A stretch of 64,000 nt of DNA, taken from contig NZ_JAFGZD010000015.1 in NCBI RefSeq assembly GCF_017165765.1, forward strand, positions 1-64,000, in the 5' to 3' direction. Below the pieces are notes generated by a model that was not told where the DNA came from, did no database searches, and saw only the letters and a list, made by a program, of their open reading frames with translations. The stretch comes from Pseudomonas capsici (GTDB taxonomy: Bacteria; Pseudomonadota; Gammaproteobacteria; Pseudomonadales; Pseudomonadaceae). A program made the position numbers and the translations under genes. Below are positions 24,864 to 34,164 of the stretch, one piece after another. Numbering within the stretch: the first letter of the stretch is position 1; each line of letters begins with the position of its first letter.

Positions 24864-25841
24864 ATGAAACTGCACTTCTCCCTGCGCCTTCTGGCGGCCT
24901 TGTCGCTGACAGGCGCATCTTTCCTGACCCAGGCCGCCGACTTCACTGTCGCTTACCAGACCACCGTCGATCCCGCCAAGGTTGCCCAGGCCGACAACGC
25001 CTATGAGAACGCCACCCACTCGAAAATCGAATGGCGCAAGTTCGAGAACGGCGCAGACGTCATCACCGCCATCGCGTCCGGCGATGTGCAGATCGGTTAT
25101 CTCGGTTCCAGCCCGCTGACTGCCGCAGCCACTCGCAAGCTGCCAGTGGAAACCTTTCTGATCGCGACCCAGATCGGGGCCGCGGAAGCGCTGGTGGCCC
25201 GCAATGGCTCGGGCATTGAGAAGCCACAGGATCTGGTCGGCAAGAAAGTCGCCGTGCCCTTCGTTTCCACAGGCCATTACAGCCTGCTGGCCGCGCTCAA
25301 GCACTGGAACATCGATCCGGCCAAGGTCACCATCGTGAATCTGGCACCGCCCGCCATTGCTGCAGCCTGGAAGCGCGGCGATATCGATGCCACCTACGTC
25401 TGGGACCCGGCACTGGGCGTTGCCAAGGAAACCGGCAAGGTGCTGATCACCTCCGGCGAACTGGCCAAGGTCGGCGCACCGACCTTCGATGCCTGGATCG
25501 TGCGCAAAGACTTCGCGGCCAAGAACCCGCAACTGGTCAGCGCCTTCGCCAAGGTGACCCTGGATGCCTACGCCAGCTACCGCCAGGACCCCGCTGCCTG
25601 GATCGCCAATAGCAGCAATATCGACAAGCTGAGCAAGCTGTCCGGCGCCAAGACCACTGACATTCCGGCGCTGCTGCAAGGCAACGTTTACCCCTTGGCG
25701 GCCGACCAGAAAACATTGCTGGGCGCACCGACCATCGAAGCCATCACCAAGACCGCTGCCTTTCTGAAAGAACAGGGCAAGGTCGATGCGGTGCTGCCGG
25801 ATTACTCGGCCTACACCAGTGCCAGTTTCATTCCTCAATAA
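24864..25841 (+). CDS. tauA: Taurine ABC transporter substrate-binding protein TauA
   Basis: This is a 325-residue periplasmic binding protein with a signal peptide ending ASFLTQA-AD near residue 25. It has FTVAYQTTVDPAKVAQADN (the TauA start), KIEWRKFENGADVITAIASGDVQIGYLGSSPLTAAATR and GDIDATYVWDPALGVAKETGK. TauA captures taurine and similar sulfonates. It is 29 bp upstream of tauB in a tauABC run. The enzyme gene tauD, which normally follows tauC, is not present. Confidence 0.92.
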   Translation: MKLHFSLRLLAALSLTGASFLTQAADFTVAYQTTVDPAKVAQADNAYENATHSKIEWRKFENGADVITAIASGDVQIGYLGSSPLTAAATRKLPVETFLIATQIGAAEALVARNGSGIEKPQDLVGKKVAVPFVSTGHYSLLAALKHWNIDPAKVTIVNLAPPAIAAAWKRGDIDATYVWDPALGVAKETGKVLITSGELAKVGAPTFDAWIVRKDFAAKNPQLVSAFAKVTLDAYASYRQDPAAWIANSSNIDKLSKLSGAKTTDIPALLQGNVYPLAADQKTLLGAPTIEAITKTAAFLKEQGKVDAVLPDYSAYTSASFIPQ

Positions 25842-25870
25842 CCCATCAGACAGAGAATGAGGCAAACCCC

Positions 25871-26662
25871 ATGGCTCTATTGCAGCTGGAGCGCATAAGC
25901 GCACAGTACCCCGGTGCGGCAAAGCCCGTACTGGCGGACATCAACCTGAGCCTGGGGCCGCAGCAACTGCTGGTCGCCCTTGGCCCGTCCGGCAGTGGCA
26001 AAACCTCATTGCTCAATCTGATTGCAGGCTTCGTCCGGCCCAGCGCCGGCCGCATCACCCTCGACGGCATTGCTGTAGAAGGTCCGGGCGCAGATCGCGG
26101 CGTGGTGTTTCAGGACGATGCGCTGTTGCCCTGGCAGGACGTGCTGGCCAATGTGGCCTTTGGCCTGGAACTGGCCGGGGTCCCGCGCCCGGAGCGCGAA
26201 GCGAAAGCCCGGGAGATGCTGGCACTGGTGGATCTGGCCGGCTTCGAGCAGCGCCGCATCTGGCAATTGTCGGGCGGACAGAAACAGCGCGTCGGCCTGG
26301 CCCGCGCACTGGCAGCCGATCCACGGGTGTTATTGATGGACGAGCCTTTCGGTGCGTTGGACGCCTTCACCCGCGAGCAGATGCAGGAGCTGTTGCTGCA
26401 AGTCTGGAGACGCACCGCCAAACCGGTGTTCCTGATTACCCACGATATCGAAGAGGCGGTATTCCTGGCCACCGACCTGATCCTGCTGGCTCCCGATCCC
26501 GGTCATATTGCCGAACGCCTGCAACTGGACTTCGGGCAACGCTACAGTGCCGGAGAGTCGGCACGGGCAATCAAATCAGACCCGCGCTTTATCGAAACCC
26601 GCGAACATGTCCTGGCCAGTGTCTTTTCCCAACGCAACCTCGCACGGGAGCAGCGCGCATGA
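25871..26662 (+). CDS. tauB: Taurine ABC transporter ATPase TauB
   Basis: This is a 263-residue ATPase with Walker A GPSGSGKT near residue 41, DDALLPWQDVLANV, signature LSGGQKQRVGLARAL, Walker B VLLMDEPFGALD and switch LITHDIEEAVFLATDL. The length and DALLPW motif are those of TauB. Its stop overlaps the tauC start by 4 nt (ATGA at 26659), showing translational coupling. Confidence 0.93.
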   Translation: MALLQLERISAQYPGAAKPVLADINLSLGPQQLLVALGPSGSGKTSLLNLIAGFVRPSAGRITLDGIAVEGPGADRGVVFQDDALLPWQDVLANVAFGLELAGVPRPEREAKAREMLALVDLAGFEQRRIWQLSGGQKQRVGLARALAADPRVLLMDEPFGALDAFTREQMQELLLQVWRRTAKPVFLITHDIEEAVFLATDLILLAPDPGHIAERLQLDFGQRYSAGESARAIKSDPRFIETREHVLASVFSQRNLAREQRA

Positions 26663-27498
26663 GCAGCTACGAACTGGAGAGCCCGGCCAAGACAGGCACA
26701 GGAAAAACAACCCGTGCTGCGCTGCAATTGAAGCTGAGCACCCGCGCCATCAGCATCCTGACGCTATCGGTCCTGCTGGGCCTGTGGTGGGCAGTGACCG
26801 CTGCCCAGTGGATCGAGCCGCTGTTCCTGCCGCCGCCTTCCGACGTTCTGCAGAAAGGCTGGCTGCTGCTGACCACAGGCTATATGGACTCGAATCTCTG
26901 GCAGCATCTGGGTGCCAGCCTGCAACGTATCGGCCTGGCCTTGGGAGCGGCGATTCTCAGCGCCATTCCGGTAGGTATCGCCATTGGCCACAACCGTATC
27001 GCCCGCGGCATCTTCGACCCGCTGATCGAGTTCTACCGGCCCATTCCACCGCTGGCTTATCTGCCGCTGATTGTCATCTGGTGCGGAATCGGTGAGTTTT
27101 CCAAGGTTTTGCTGATCTATCTGGCCATTTTCGCGCCCATCGCCATTGCCACGGCAACCGGTGTACGCACCGTGGACCCAGCCAGACTGCGAGCCGCGCA
27201 ATCGCTGGGCGCTACCCGCAGGCAACTGATCCGCCATGTAATCCTGCCCAGCGCCTTGCCGGACATTCTCACGGGCATAAGGATCGGGCTGGGGGTCGGC
27301 TGGTCGACCCTGGTGGCAGCCGAGCTGATCGCGGCCACCAGTGGCTTGGGCTTCATGGTTCAGTCAGCCGCGCAGTTCCTGGTCACGGATATTGTGATCC
27401 TGGGGATTCTGGTAATTGCCGTGATCGCCTTCGCCATGGAGCTGGGCTTGCGGGCGCTGCAACGCAAACTGGTGCCGTGGCACGGTCAGAATCACTGA
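26659..27498 (+). CDS. tauC: Taurine ABC transporter permease TauC
   Basis: This is a 279-residue permease with LWWAVTAAQWIEPLFLPPPSDVLQKGW near the N-terminus (TauC/SsuC signature), six helices and the loop RAAQSLGATRRQLIRHVILPSALPDILTGIRIGLG. It completes the taurine importer. The following 260 bp contain a small terminator and then no related gene, so the operon ends here without taurine dioxygenase. Confidence 0.92.
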   Translation: MSSYELESPAKTGTGKTTRAALQLKLSTRAISILTLSVLLGLWWAVTAAQWIEPLFLPPPSDVLQKGWLLLTTGYMDSNLWQHLGASLQRIGLALGAAILSAIPVGIAIGHNRIARGIFDPLIEFYRPIPPLAYLPLIVIWCGIGEFSKVLLIYLAIFAPIAIATATGVRTVDPARLRAAQSLGATRRQLIRHVILPSALPDILTGIRIGLGVGWSTLVAAELIAATSGLGFMVQSAAQFLVTDIVILGILVIAVIAFAMELGLRALQRKLVPWHGQNH

Positions 27499-27531
27499 CG
27501 AACGCCGCAATTAGCGCACAACCTTCATGAA

Positions 27532-27554
27532 GCGCACCATTCTGGTGCTTTATT
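27532..27554 (+). terminator. Probable terminator of tauABC
   Basis: GCACCA-TTC-TGGTGC followed by TTTATT, 36 nt after the tauC stop. The stem is only 6 bp, so strength is moderate. Confidence 0.5.
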
Positions 27555-27757
27555 GAAGCCGGAGCATTGCCGAGAAAGTCACTTCGCCTGAATCGAAAAG
27601 CGTTCTACTCTTCCTCAAAAGCCCTTTCACACAAGGGTTTGAGACAGGAAACAAGGGCAAGACACAAAAATCCTCAAAACTGGCACGCGCCCTGCATTAG
27701 GTTATACATCACCAGTTTTGGGGACCTTGGTACAGGCAGGCCGGGGATTCCCCTCTT

Positions 27758-28171
27758 TTATTGCTCCCGGAGACTGACCTCCAGTCTCCAGCGCCCGTCC
27801 ACTTCTGCAGCGCTCCAGTCGCCATGCAGAGGACGGGCCGCCAGCAGGGTCAGCACCAGATCCTTCCCGTTTCGCTCAAGCTTCCAGCGCGCAACCTTGT
27901 TGTCGATGCGCAACTGACCATTCCATGGCCGCCCCCACGACTCGAAACGCAGGACGACTGTTCCGTCGACATGATCGCCCTGAATCTGCGGCTGCTCGTT
28001 GAACCAGAGCGCCAGCCCCGTAGGCAATTCCTCGATCTGCTCCAGTTCCAGAGGTGCAGGTTGCTGCAGACGGCCAATGATCATCCCGATGGTAAAGCCG
28101 ACAATCGCCATCGAACCAAGAACTCTTGGCCATAGCTTCGGCCTGGGGTCCTCTTCGGGGGTAGAATGCAT
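27758..28171 (-). CDS. Single-pass membrane protein of unknown function
   Basis: This is a 137-residue protein from the ATG preceded by AAGGGA; the ATG at 28198 would overlap the trmL start. It has a short cytosolic head (HSTPEEDPRPKLWPR), one membrane helix (VLGSMAIVGFTIGMIIGRL) and a domain of about 95 residues rich in Trp (ALWFNEQPQ, SWGRPWNGQLRID, GDWSAAEVDGRWRLEVSL). I do not recognise a family. The start codons of this gene and trmL are 25 bp apart and divergent, so each promoter would lie within the other gene. Such neighbours are often conserved in Pseudomonas. Confidence 0.65.
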   Translation of the reverse strand: MHSTPEEDPRPKLWPRVLGSMAIVGFTIGMIIGRLQQPAPLELEQIEELPTGLALWFNEQPQIQGDHVDGTVVLRFESWGRPWNGQLRIDNKVARWKLERNGKDLVLTLLAARPLHGDWSAAEVDGRWRLEVSLREQ

Positions 28172-28196
28172 CCCGTCCCTTCGTTCGGAGCCGTGC

Positions 28197-28652
28197 ATGT
28201 TTCACGTCATCCTTTTTCAACCAGAAATTCCGCCGAATACCGGCAATGTGATCAGGCTATGCGCCAACAGTGGCTGCACCCTGCATTTGATCGAGCCCCT
28301 GGGCTTTGAGCTGGACGACAAGCGCCTGCGCAGGGCCGGCCTCGATTATCACGAGTATGCCACGCTGCAAACCCATGCCGACCTGCCCACGTGTCTGGAA
28401 AAGATCGGTAACCCGCGGCTGTTCGCCTTTACGACCAAAGGCTCGCGCCCGTTCCACGACGTCAGCTTCGAGAAGGGCGATGCCTTCCTGTTCGGCCCCG
28501 AAAGTCGTGGCCTGCCAGCCGATATTCTCGACTCGCTGACCAGCGAACAGAGACTGCGCCTCCCCATGCGCGAAGGCTGCCGCAGCCTGAACCTGTCCAA
28601 CACCGTGGCCGTCGCCGTTTATGAGGCCTGGCGTCAGCACGACTTTGCCTGA
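28197..28652 (+). CDS. trmL: tRNA (cytidine(34)-2'-O)-methyltransferase TrmL
   Basis: This is a 151-residue SPOUT methyltransferase. It has FHVILFQPEIPPNTGNVIRLCANSG at the start, motif 2 around LFGPESRGLP, and the trefoil-knot end RLPMREGCRSLNLSNTVAVAVYEAWRQ. TrmL methylates the ribose of the wobble base in tRNA-Leu isoacceptors using SAM. CGGAG precedes the ATG. Length and motifs fit E. coli TrmL closely. It is probably monocistronic and followed by a palindrome. Confidence 0.94.
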   Translation: MFHVILFQPEIPPNTGNVIRLCANSGCTLHLIEPLGFELDDKRLRRAGLDYHEYATLQTHADLPTCLEKIGNPRLFAFTTKGSRPFHDVSFEKGDAFLFGPESRGLPADILDSLTSEQRLRLPMREGCRSLNLSNTVAVAVYEAWRQHDFA

Positions 28653-28664
28653 AAGCCCTTACAG

Positions 28665-28702
28665 GCAGGAGTGAATTCATTCGCGAATGAATTCGCTCCT
28701 GC
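28665..28702. repeat. 38 bp near-perfect palindrome after trmL
   Basis: The element runs GCAGGAGTGAATTC to GAATTCGCTCCTGC around the centre TTCGCGAA, with one mismatch pair in 19. It is the compact, loop-less form of the GAATTCATTCGC family and sits between convergent trmL and envZ. Confidence 0.85.
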
Positions 28703-28707
28703 GCAGA

Positions 28708-30021
28708 TCAGACTGCATCCCTTGGCAGCATCAAGCCCAGCGGCAAGCGCACCCTGGCTTCCAGCCCGCCACCTGAACGGTTTCTCAACTCGACATTGCC
28801 GCCATGCATGGCGGCGATCCGCTTGACGATGGCCAGCCCCAGGCCGGTGCCTTTGCCGCTGCGGGCACGGTCGCCCCGGATGAACGGGTTGAAGATGATG
28901 TCCAGCTCGGAAGGATCGATACCGGCCCCACGGTCCAGCACGCTCAGCACGACATAAGGCGCGTTGGTATCGCCGGACACATAGGCCGCGACCTCGATGC
29001 CGTTGCCGGCGTGGTGCATGGCATTGCCGATCAGGTTGGTCAGCAGGCGCTTCATGGAAACCCGGCGCAGCGGGAAAGGCGGAATCGGCTCAAGACACAG
29101 GCGGATATGCTCATCCGGGTGATTGAACGGCGCGACCACTTCACGCACCAGATCACTGAGGTCGACTTCTTCGATTTCCTCGTCGCGACCGTCGCGAATA
29201 AAAGCCAGGAACTGGTCGAGAATGGCGTCCATATCCTCGATATCCCGGACCATGCCTTCGGTGAACTCGTTCTCGTCGCTCATCAGTTCCAGCGACAGAC
29301 GCAAACGGGTCAGGGGGGTGCGCAGGTCATGGGAAACACCTGCCAGCATCAATTCCCGCTCCTGCCCGGCCTGCTCGACGTCCTCGGCCATCTGGTTGAA
29401 AGCGCGGTAAACCTCGGTCATTTCACTGGGCGTATCGCTGACCGGCAACCTCACACTGCGCCCCTGCCCCAACTGGCGAGCGGCAAACACCAGACGCTTG
29501 AGGGGCTGGTTGAGCTGACGCACGAAAATCCACGCCGATGCGGTGGATAACAGACCGATGGCCAGGAACCAGCCCAGCACGTTCCAGATCTTCTGGCCGC
29601 GAAGCGGATGCGGATACAGCGGCACTTTCAGCCAGCCATCCCCCAGGCTCGGTGCACGAACCCAGAGGGCCGGAGGCGCATGGACGCGCAGCCGCACTTC
29701 GGTATCGGCACCCAGTTCGGCCTGCATCTGGCGCTGATAGATTTCGCTGTAAGGCCAGTGCTGCTCGCCCTCCGGCACGCCGCCGCCCACCACACGAATC
29801 AGGCCGGCAGCTTCGGCAATCGCTTCACGATCGTTCTCGTTCGCAGCCCAGTAGGCACGCAGAGTCAGGGCGACACCATGGCTGTACTGCCTGTCGACCA
29901 GTACGTCTTCGTTCATCAACAGATAGACGAGCGTCAGCGCCTTGGAAAACAGCACGACAATGAGCACCAGCCAGAGGGTGCGGGAGAAAAAGCTTTGCGG
30001 AAACCAGAGCGGAGTCTTCAT
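28708..30021 (-). CDS. envZ: Sensor histidine kinase EnvZ/AmgS
   Basis: This is a 437-residue inner-membrane kinase. It has a first helix at residues 15-36, a periplasmic domain of about 110 residues, a second helix near 148-166, then HAMP, the DHp site AGVSHDLRTPLTR with phospho-acceptor His231, and the ATPase domain (NLIGNAMHHAG, DRGAGI, GKGTGLGLAI). The start MKTPLW is chosen for the membrane topology; an upstream ATG at 30087 adds 22 unlikely residues and no clear ribosome site was seen. The partner ompR lies 159 bp upstream. The set ompR-envZ-tex-thioesterase-gshA equals PA5200-PA5203 order, so this is the AmgS orthologue, which responds to aberrant membrane proteins and aminoglycosides. 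Confidence 0.88.
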   Translation of the reverse strand: MKTPLWFPQSFFSRTLWLVLIVVLFSKALTLVYLLMNEDVLVDRQYSHGVALTLRAYWAANENDREAIAEAAGLIRVVGGGVPEGEQHWPYSEIYQRQMQAELGADTEVRLRVHAPPALWVRAPSLGDGWLKVPLYPHPLRGQKIWNVLGWFLAIGLLSTASAWIFVRQLNQPLKRLVFAARQLGQGRSVRLPVSDTPSEMTEVYRAFNQMAEDVEQAGQERELMLAGVSHDLRTPLTRLRLSLELMSDENEFTEGMVRDIEDMDAILDQFLAFIRDGRDEEIEEVDLSDLVREVVAPFNHPDEHIRLCLEPIPPFPLRRVSMKRLLTNLIGNAMHHAGNGIEVAAYVSGDTNAPYVVLSVLDRGAGIDPSELDIIFNPFIRGDRARSGKGTGLGLAIVKRIAAMHGGNVELRNRSGGGLEARVRLPLGLMLPRDAV

Positions 30022-30180
30022 AACTGCAGCTATACACTTTGCAGGGCGAGCCAGGCTCGCAAATTTGCCGATCGTGGCCCAGTCCATGGTACGAACGTGA
30101 AAACCAAAACGTCGATAACCCGTTCAGGCTATCGACGCATGTGGCAAGGACTTCGGTGCTCTGCGCTGGCAAGCGACCTG

Positions 30181-30921
30181 TCAGCGGTTTCCGGTTCCAT
30201 CCGGAACGAACACATAACCCACGCCCCAGACTGTCTGGATATAGCGCGGCTTGGACGGATCGGGCTCGATAAGGCGGCGCAGACGGGAAATCTGCACGTC
30301 GATGGAGCGCTCCAGAGCATCCCACTCGCGGCCACGGGCCAGATTCATCAGCTTGTCGCGGGTCAGCGGCTCGCGAGCATGCATGACCAGCGCCTTGAGT
30401 ACCGCAAACTCACCGGTGGTGAGCATGTGCACTTCATCGCCGCGCTTGAGTTCGCGGGTCGCCAGGGACAATACGTAGTCACCGAAGCTGACCGACTCGT
30501 CTTCGCTGCCAGGCGCACCGGGCACCGGCGCGGCCTGACGACGCAGGACCGCCTTGACGCGGGCCATCAGCTCGTCCGGGTTGAAAGGCTTGGCCAGATA
30601 ATCGTCTGCACCCAGCTCCAGCCCCTTGATACGGCTCTGCTCATCGCCCTTGGCAGTGAGCATGATGATCGGCACCTGATTGTTGGCTGCACGCAAACGA
30701 CGGCAAGCAGACAGGCCGTCTTCTCCGGGCAACATCAAGTCCAGAACCACGAGGTTGAAAACCTCACGGGACAGTAAACGGTCCATTTGTTCGACGTTTG
30801 CCACCGCGCGGGCACGATAGCCCTTGCTGGTGAAAAAACGCTCTAACAGGCTGCTCAACCCCGGATCGTCATCGACGATCAGGATTTTTTCGCCTTCAGC
30901 ATTTGGTGCAGTGCTGCTCAT
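30181..30921 (-). CDS. ompR: Response regulator OmpR/AmgR
   Basis: This is a 246-residue OmpR-family regulator. The receiver domain has acids DDD at 17-19, phospho-acceptor Asp61 (VVLDLMLPGEDG), Thr in MLTAKG and Lys in LAKPFNPDE. It is followed by a winged-helix DNA-binding domain (LTTGEFAVLKALVMHAREPLTRDKLMNLARGREWDALERSIDVQISRLRRLIEPD, where only the pattern matters) ending YVFVPDG. It should be phosphorylated by EnvZ. It is divergent from tex. Confidence 0.93.
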   Translation of the reverse strand: MSSTAPNAEGEKILIVDDDPGLSSLLERFFTSKGYRARAVANVEQMDRLLSREVFNLVVLDLMLPGEDGLSACRRLRAANNQVPIIMLTAKGDEQSRIKGLELGADDYLAKPFNPDELMARVKAVLRRQAAPVPGAPGSEDESVSFGDYVLSLATRELKRGDEVHMLTTGEFAVLKALVMHAREPLTRDKLMNLARGREWDALERSIDVQISRLRRLIEPDPSKPRYIQTVWGVGYVFVPDGTGNR

Positions 30922-31222
30922 CGGATGCTCCTTTGATCTCGGGGCGCATTATGGCGTAGCTGCGGTGATGCGCACCGTGTGCATTGTTAGCAGATTTTAC
31001 TGGAGCCTACATAAATGAGTGCTTCTACAGCATCCAAACTGCTCGCATTATCCGGCCAATCCCATAATTGGACCTGGCCGGGTATACTGCGCGGCCCTCA
31101 AAGTCGGGCAGTGCCTGACTATGGCGGTTCGCCGGCATTGTGACAAGGCTGGCGAGCGACGGGCAGGCAAGACAGTTTTTTGTACAGAATCCAGTTTTTT
31201 GCTCACAACTCCAGGTGGTCTT
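30922..31222. other. Divergent promoter region, ompR / tex
   Basis: This 301 bp gap holds the promoters of ompR and tex. A TATACT hexamer lies near 31082 in the tex direction, but no matching -35 was fixed. Open frames here extend tex upstream without a ribosome site and look non-coding. No RNA gene was recognised. Confidence 0.5.
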
Positions 31223-33544
31223 ATGGACAGCATCAACAGCCGCATCGCCGAAGAACTGGGCGTGCGCCCTCAACAGGTCGCAGCGGCCGTGGAACTATTG
31301 GATGAAGGTTCGACCGTTCCCTTCATTGCCCGCTATCGCAAGGAAGTGACCGGCAGCCTCGATGACACGCAACTGCGCCATCTGGAAGAGCGCCTGCGCT
31401 ACCTGCGCGAGCTCGACGAGCGCCGCGTCAGCATCCTTGCCAGCATCGAAGAGCAAGGCAAGCTGACCCCGGAACTGGCCCGTGACATCAACCTTGCCGA
31501 CACCAAGACCCGCCTCGAAGACTTGTACCTGCCTTATAAGCAGAAGCGCCGCACCAAAGGCCAGATCGCACTTGAAGCGGGCCTGGGCGAACTGGCGGAC
31601 GGTCTGTTCAACGATCCGTCCCTGACCCCGGAAACCGAAGCCGCACGCTTCGTCGATGCCGAAAAAGGCGTGGCCGACGTAAAGGCTGCGCTGGAAGGCG
31701 CCAAGTACATCCTCATGGAGCGCTTCGCCGAAGACGCCACCCTGCTGGACAAACTGCGCAGCTTCCTGATGCAGGAAGCCGTGATCAGCGCCCGCGTAGT
31801 ACCGGGCAAGGAAGAAGAAGGCGCCAAGTTCCGCGACTATTTCGAGCACGACGAACCGCTCAAGAGCATGCCGTCGCACCGCGCCCTGGCGATTTTCCGT
31901 GGCCGTAACGAAGGCTTCCTCAGCTCGGCACTGAAAGTCGGCGAAGAACTGCCGGGCACCCTGCACCCGTGCGAACTGATGATCGGCGAGCGCTTCGGCC
32001 TGCCGAACCAGAACCGTCCGGCCGACAAGTGGCTGGCCGAAGTCGTGCGCTGGACCTGGAAGGTCAAGCTCTACAGCCATCTGGAAACCGATCTGCTGGG
32101 CGAACTGCGCGACAAGGCGGAAACCGAAGCGATCAACGTATTCGCCCACAACCTGCACGACCTGCTGCTGGCCGCTCCGGCCGGTCCGCGTGCCACTCTG
32201 GGCCTGGACCCCGGCCTGCGCACAGGCTGCAAGGTCGCGGTGGTCGATGCCACCGGCAAGCTGCTCGACCACGCCACCGTCTACCCGCACGTCCCTAAAA
32301 ACCAGTGGGATCAGACCATCGCCGTACTGGCTGCACTCTGCGCCAAGCATTCGGTGGACCTGATCGCCATCGGCAACGGCACCGCCAGCCGCGAAACCGA
32401 CAAGCTGGCCGCCGAACTGATCAAGAAATATCCAGGCCTGAAAATGACCAAGGTCATGGTGTCCGAGGCGGGCGCTTCGGTGTACTCGGCTTCCGAGCTG
32501 GCCGCCAAGGAATTCCCGGACCTGGACGTGTCGATCCGTGGTGCCGTCTCCATTGCCCGTCGCCTGCAGGACCCGCTGGCCGAACTGGTGAAGATCGATC
32601 CGAAATCCATCGGTGTCGGCCAGTACCAGCACGACGTCTCGCAACTGAAGCTGGCCCGCGGCCTGGATGCGGTGGTCGAAGACTGCGTGAACGCCGTCGG
32701 CGTCGACGTGAACACGGCTTCGGTGGCCCTGCTGGCGCGTATTTCCGGCCTCAATACCACGTTGGCGCAGAACATCGTTGCCCACCGCGATGCCAACGGT
32801 GCCTTCAAGACCCGCGCCGCGCTGAAAAAAGTCAGCCGTCTGGGTGAAAAGACCTTTGAGCAGGCTGCCGGCTTCCTGCGCGTCATGAATGGCGAAAACC
32901 CGCTGGACTCGTCTGCCGTTCACCCGGAAGCCTACCCGCTGGTACAACGCATCGCGGCTGAAACCGACCGCGACATTCGCTCCCTGATCGGCGACGCCAG
33001 CTTCCTCAAGCGTCTGGACCCGAAGAAGTTCACCGACGAAACCTTCGGTCTGCCCACCGTCACCGACATCCTGCAAGAGCTGGAAAAACCGGGTCGCGAC
33101 CCGCGTCCGGAGTTCAAGACCGCCGAGTTCCAGGATGGCGTCGAAGACCTCAAGGACCTGCAACTGGGCATGATCCTCGAAGGTGTGGTCACCAACGTCA
33201 CCAACTTCGGTGCCTTCGTCGATATCGGCGTGCATCAGGACGGTCTGGTGCATATCTCGGCGCTGTCCGAGAAGTTCATCAAGGACCCGCGTGAAGCGGT
33301 CAAGGCCGGCGACGTGGTGAAGGTCAAGGTCATGGAAGTCGACATCCCGCGCAAGCGCGTCGGTCTGTCGATGCGCATGAGCGACACCCCGGGCGAGAAG
33401 ATCGACGGTGCCCGTGGTCCGCGTCCGGGTTCCGCCCCGCGCCAGCAAGGCAGTGCGCCTCGCAAGGAAACCACCGCCGCAGCTCCGGCCAATAACGCCA
33501 TGGCTTCGCTGTTCGCCAATGCCAAACAGTTGAAGAAGCGTTGA
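31223..33544 (+). CDS. tex: Transcription accessory protein Tex
   Basis: This is a 773-residue Tex protein starting MDSINSRIAEELGVRPQQV. Domain order is a helical N-terminus with TVPFIARYRKE, a YqgF/RNase-H-like domain around residues 325-455 (LGLDPGLRTGCKVAVVD), helix-hairpin-helix repeats (VNTASVALLARISGLN), and a C-terminal S1 RNA-binding domain (GMILEGVVTNVTNFGAFVDIGVHQDGLVHIS, near 655-725). A basic Pro/Ala tail follows. Tex binds nucleic acid and RNA polymerase and affects transcription, toxin expression and stress survival. Its stop overlaps the next start (TGATG). Confidence 0.94.
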   Translation: MDSINSRIAEELGVRPQQVAAAVELLDEGSTVPFIARYRKEVTGSLDDTQLRHLEERLRYLRELDERRVSILASIEEQGKLTPELARDINLADTKTRLEDLYLPYKQKRRTKGQIALEAGLGELADGLFNDPSLTPETEAARFVDAEKGVADVKAALEGAKYILMERFAEDATLLDKLRSFLMQEAVISARVVPGKEEEGAKFRDYFEHDEPLKSMPSHRALAIFRGRNEGFLSSALKVGEELPGTLHPCELMIGERFGLPNQNRPADKWLAEVVRWTWKVKLYSHLETDLLGELRDKAETEAINVFAHNLHDLLLAAPAGPRATLGLDPGLRTGCKVAVVDATGKLLDHATVYPHVPKNQWDQTIAVLAALCAKHSVDLIAIGNGTASRETDKLAAELIKKYPGLKMTKVMVSEAGASVYSASELAAKEFPDLDVSIRGAVSIARRLQDPLAELVKIDPKSIGVGQYQHDVSQLKLARGLDAVVEDCVNAVGVDVNTASVALLARISGLNTTLAQNIVAHRDANGAFKTRAALKKVSRLGEKTFEQAAGFLRVMNGENPLDSSAVHPEAYPLVQRIAAETDRDIRSLIGDASFLKRLDPKKFTDETFGLPTVTDILQELEKPGRDPRPEFKTAEFQDGVEDLKDLQLGMILEGVVTNVTNFGAFVDIGVHQDGLVHISALSEKFIKDPREAVKAGDVVKVKVMEVDIPRKRVGLSMRMSDTPGEKIDGARGPRPGSAPRQQGSAPRKETTAAAPANNAMASLFANAKQLKKR

Positions 33545-33927
33545 TGGATATTCCGCAAGACCTGACCCACAGCGCCTACTTCAAGATGCTCGGCTGCCAG
33601 CTGCGGCGTCTTGGTAAAGGCGTCGCCGAAGTCGCGTTACCCCTGGAGGCGCATCTGCGCAACCGGGGCAACGCGATGCACGGCGGGGCGATCTTCAGTC
33701 TGGTGGATATCGCCATGGGGCTGGCCTGTTCCAGCTCCCATGGTTTCGACCAGCGCAGCGTCACCATCGAATGCAAGATCAACTATGTACGCGGCGTGTC
33801 CGAAGGCGAGGTTTCATGCATCGCCAAGGTACTTCACGCCGGACGCCGCACACTGGTCGTCGAAGCCGAAGTGGTCCAGGACGATAAACTGGTCGCCAAG
33901 GCGCAAGGCACCTTCGCTGTCATCTAA
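33544..33927 (+). CDS. PaaI-family hotdog thioesterase
   Basis: This is a 127-residue hotdog-fold protein with RNRGNAMHGGAIFSLVDIAMGLACSS, where the HGG-x-SLVD stretch holds the catalytic Asp of the PaaI group. It is followed by a strand pattern ending LVAKAQGTFAV. It should hydrolyse an acyl-CoA (often an aryl- or hydroxyphenylacetyl-CoA). The ATG overlaps the tex stop, so translation is coupled, matching PA5202 downstream of PA5201 in P. aeruginosa. The natural substrate is unknown. Confidence 0.88.
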   Translation: MDIPQDLTHSAYFKMLGCQLRRLGKGVAEVALPLEAHLRNRGNAMHGGAIFSLVDIAMGLACSSSHGFDQRSVTIECKINYVRGVSEGEVSCIAKVLHAGRRTLVVEAEVVQDDKLVAKAQGTFAVI

Positions 33928-34164
33928 ACTTTTACGAAAGTGTGATGGAAGCAATCACTTGCTAGCTCTATAGAACCGATTTGGGGTAATTTCGGCACCA
34001 TTAGCGTGGTGTCGAACCCATTTTTTGGTCATACGACAAAGAGCCGTGATCGTGAGCAGGCGTTAAAGACCCGACCAGGCGACAACGCCAGTTCCTTTCT
34101 TCACCCTTGTAGACCGTTCTGTCCACCCCCATATTGGGGCGACCGATGCGTGAAGGAATCCACC

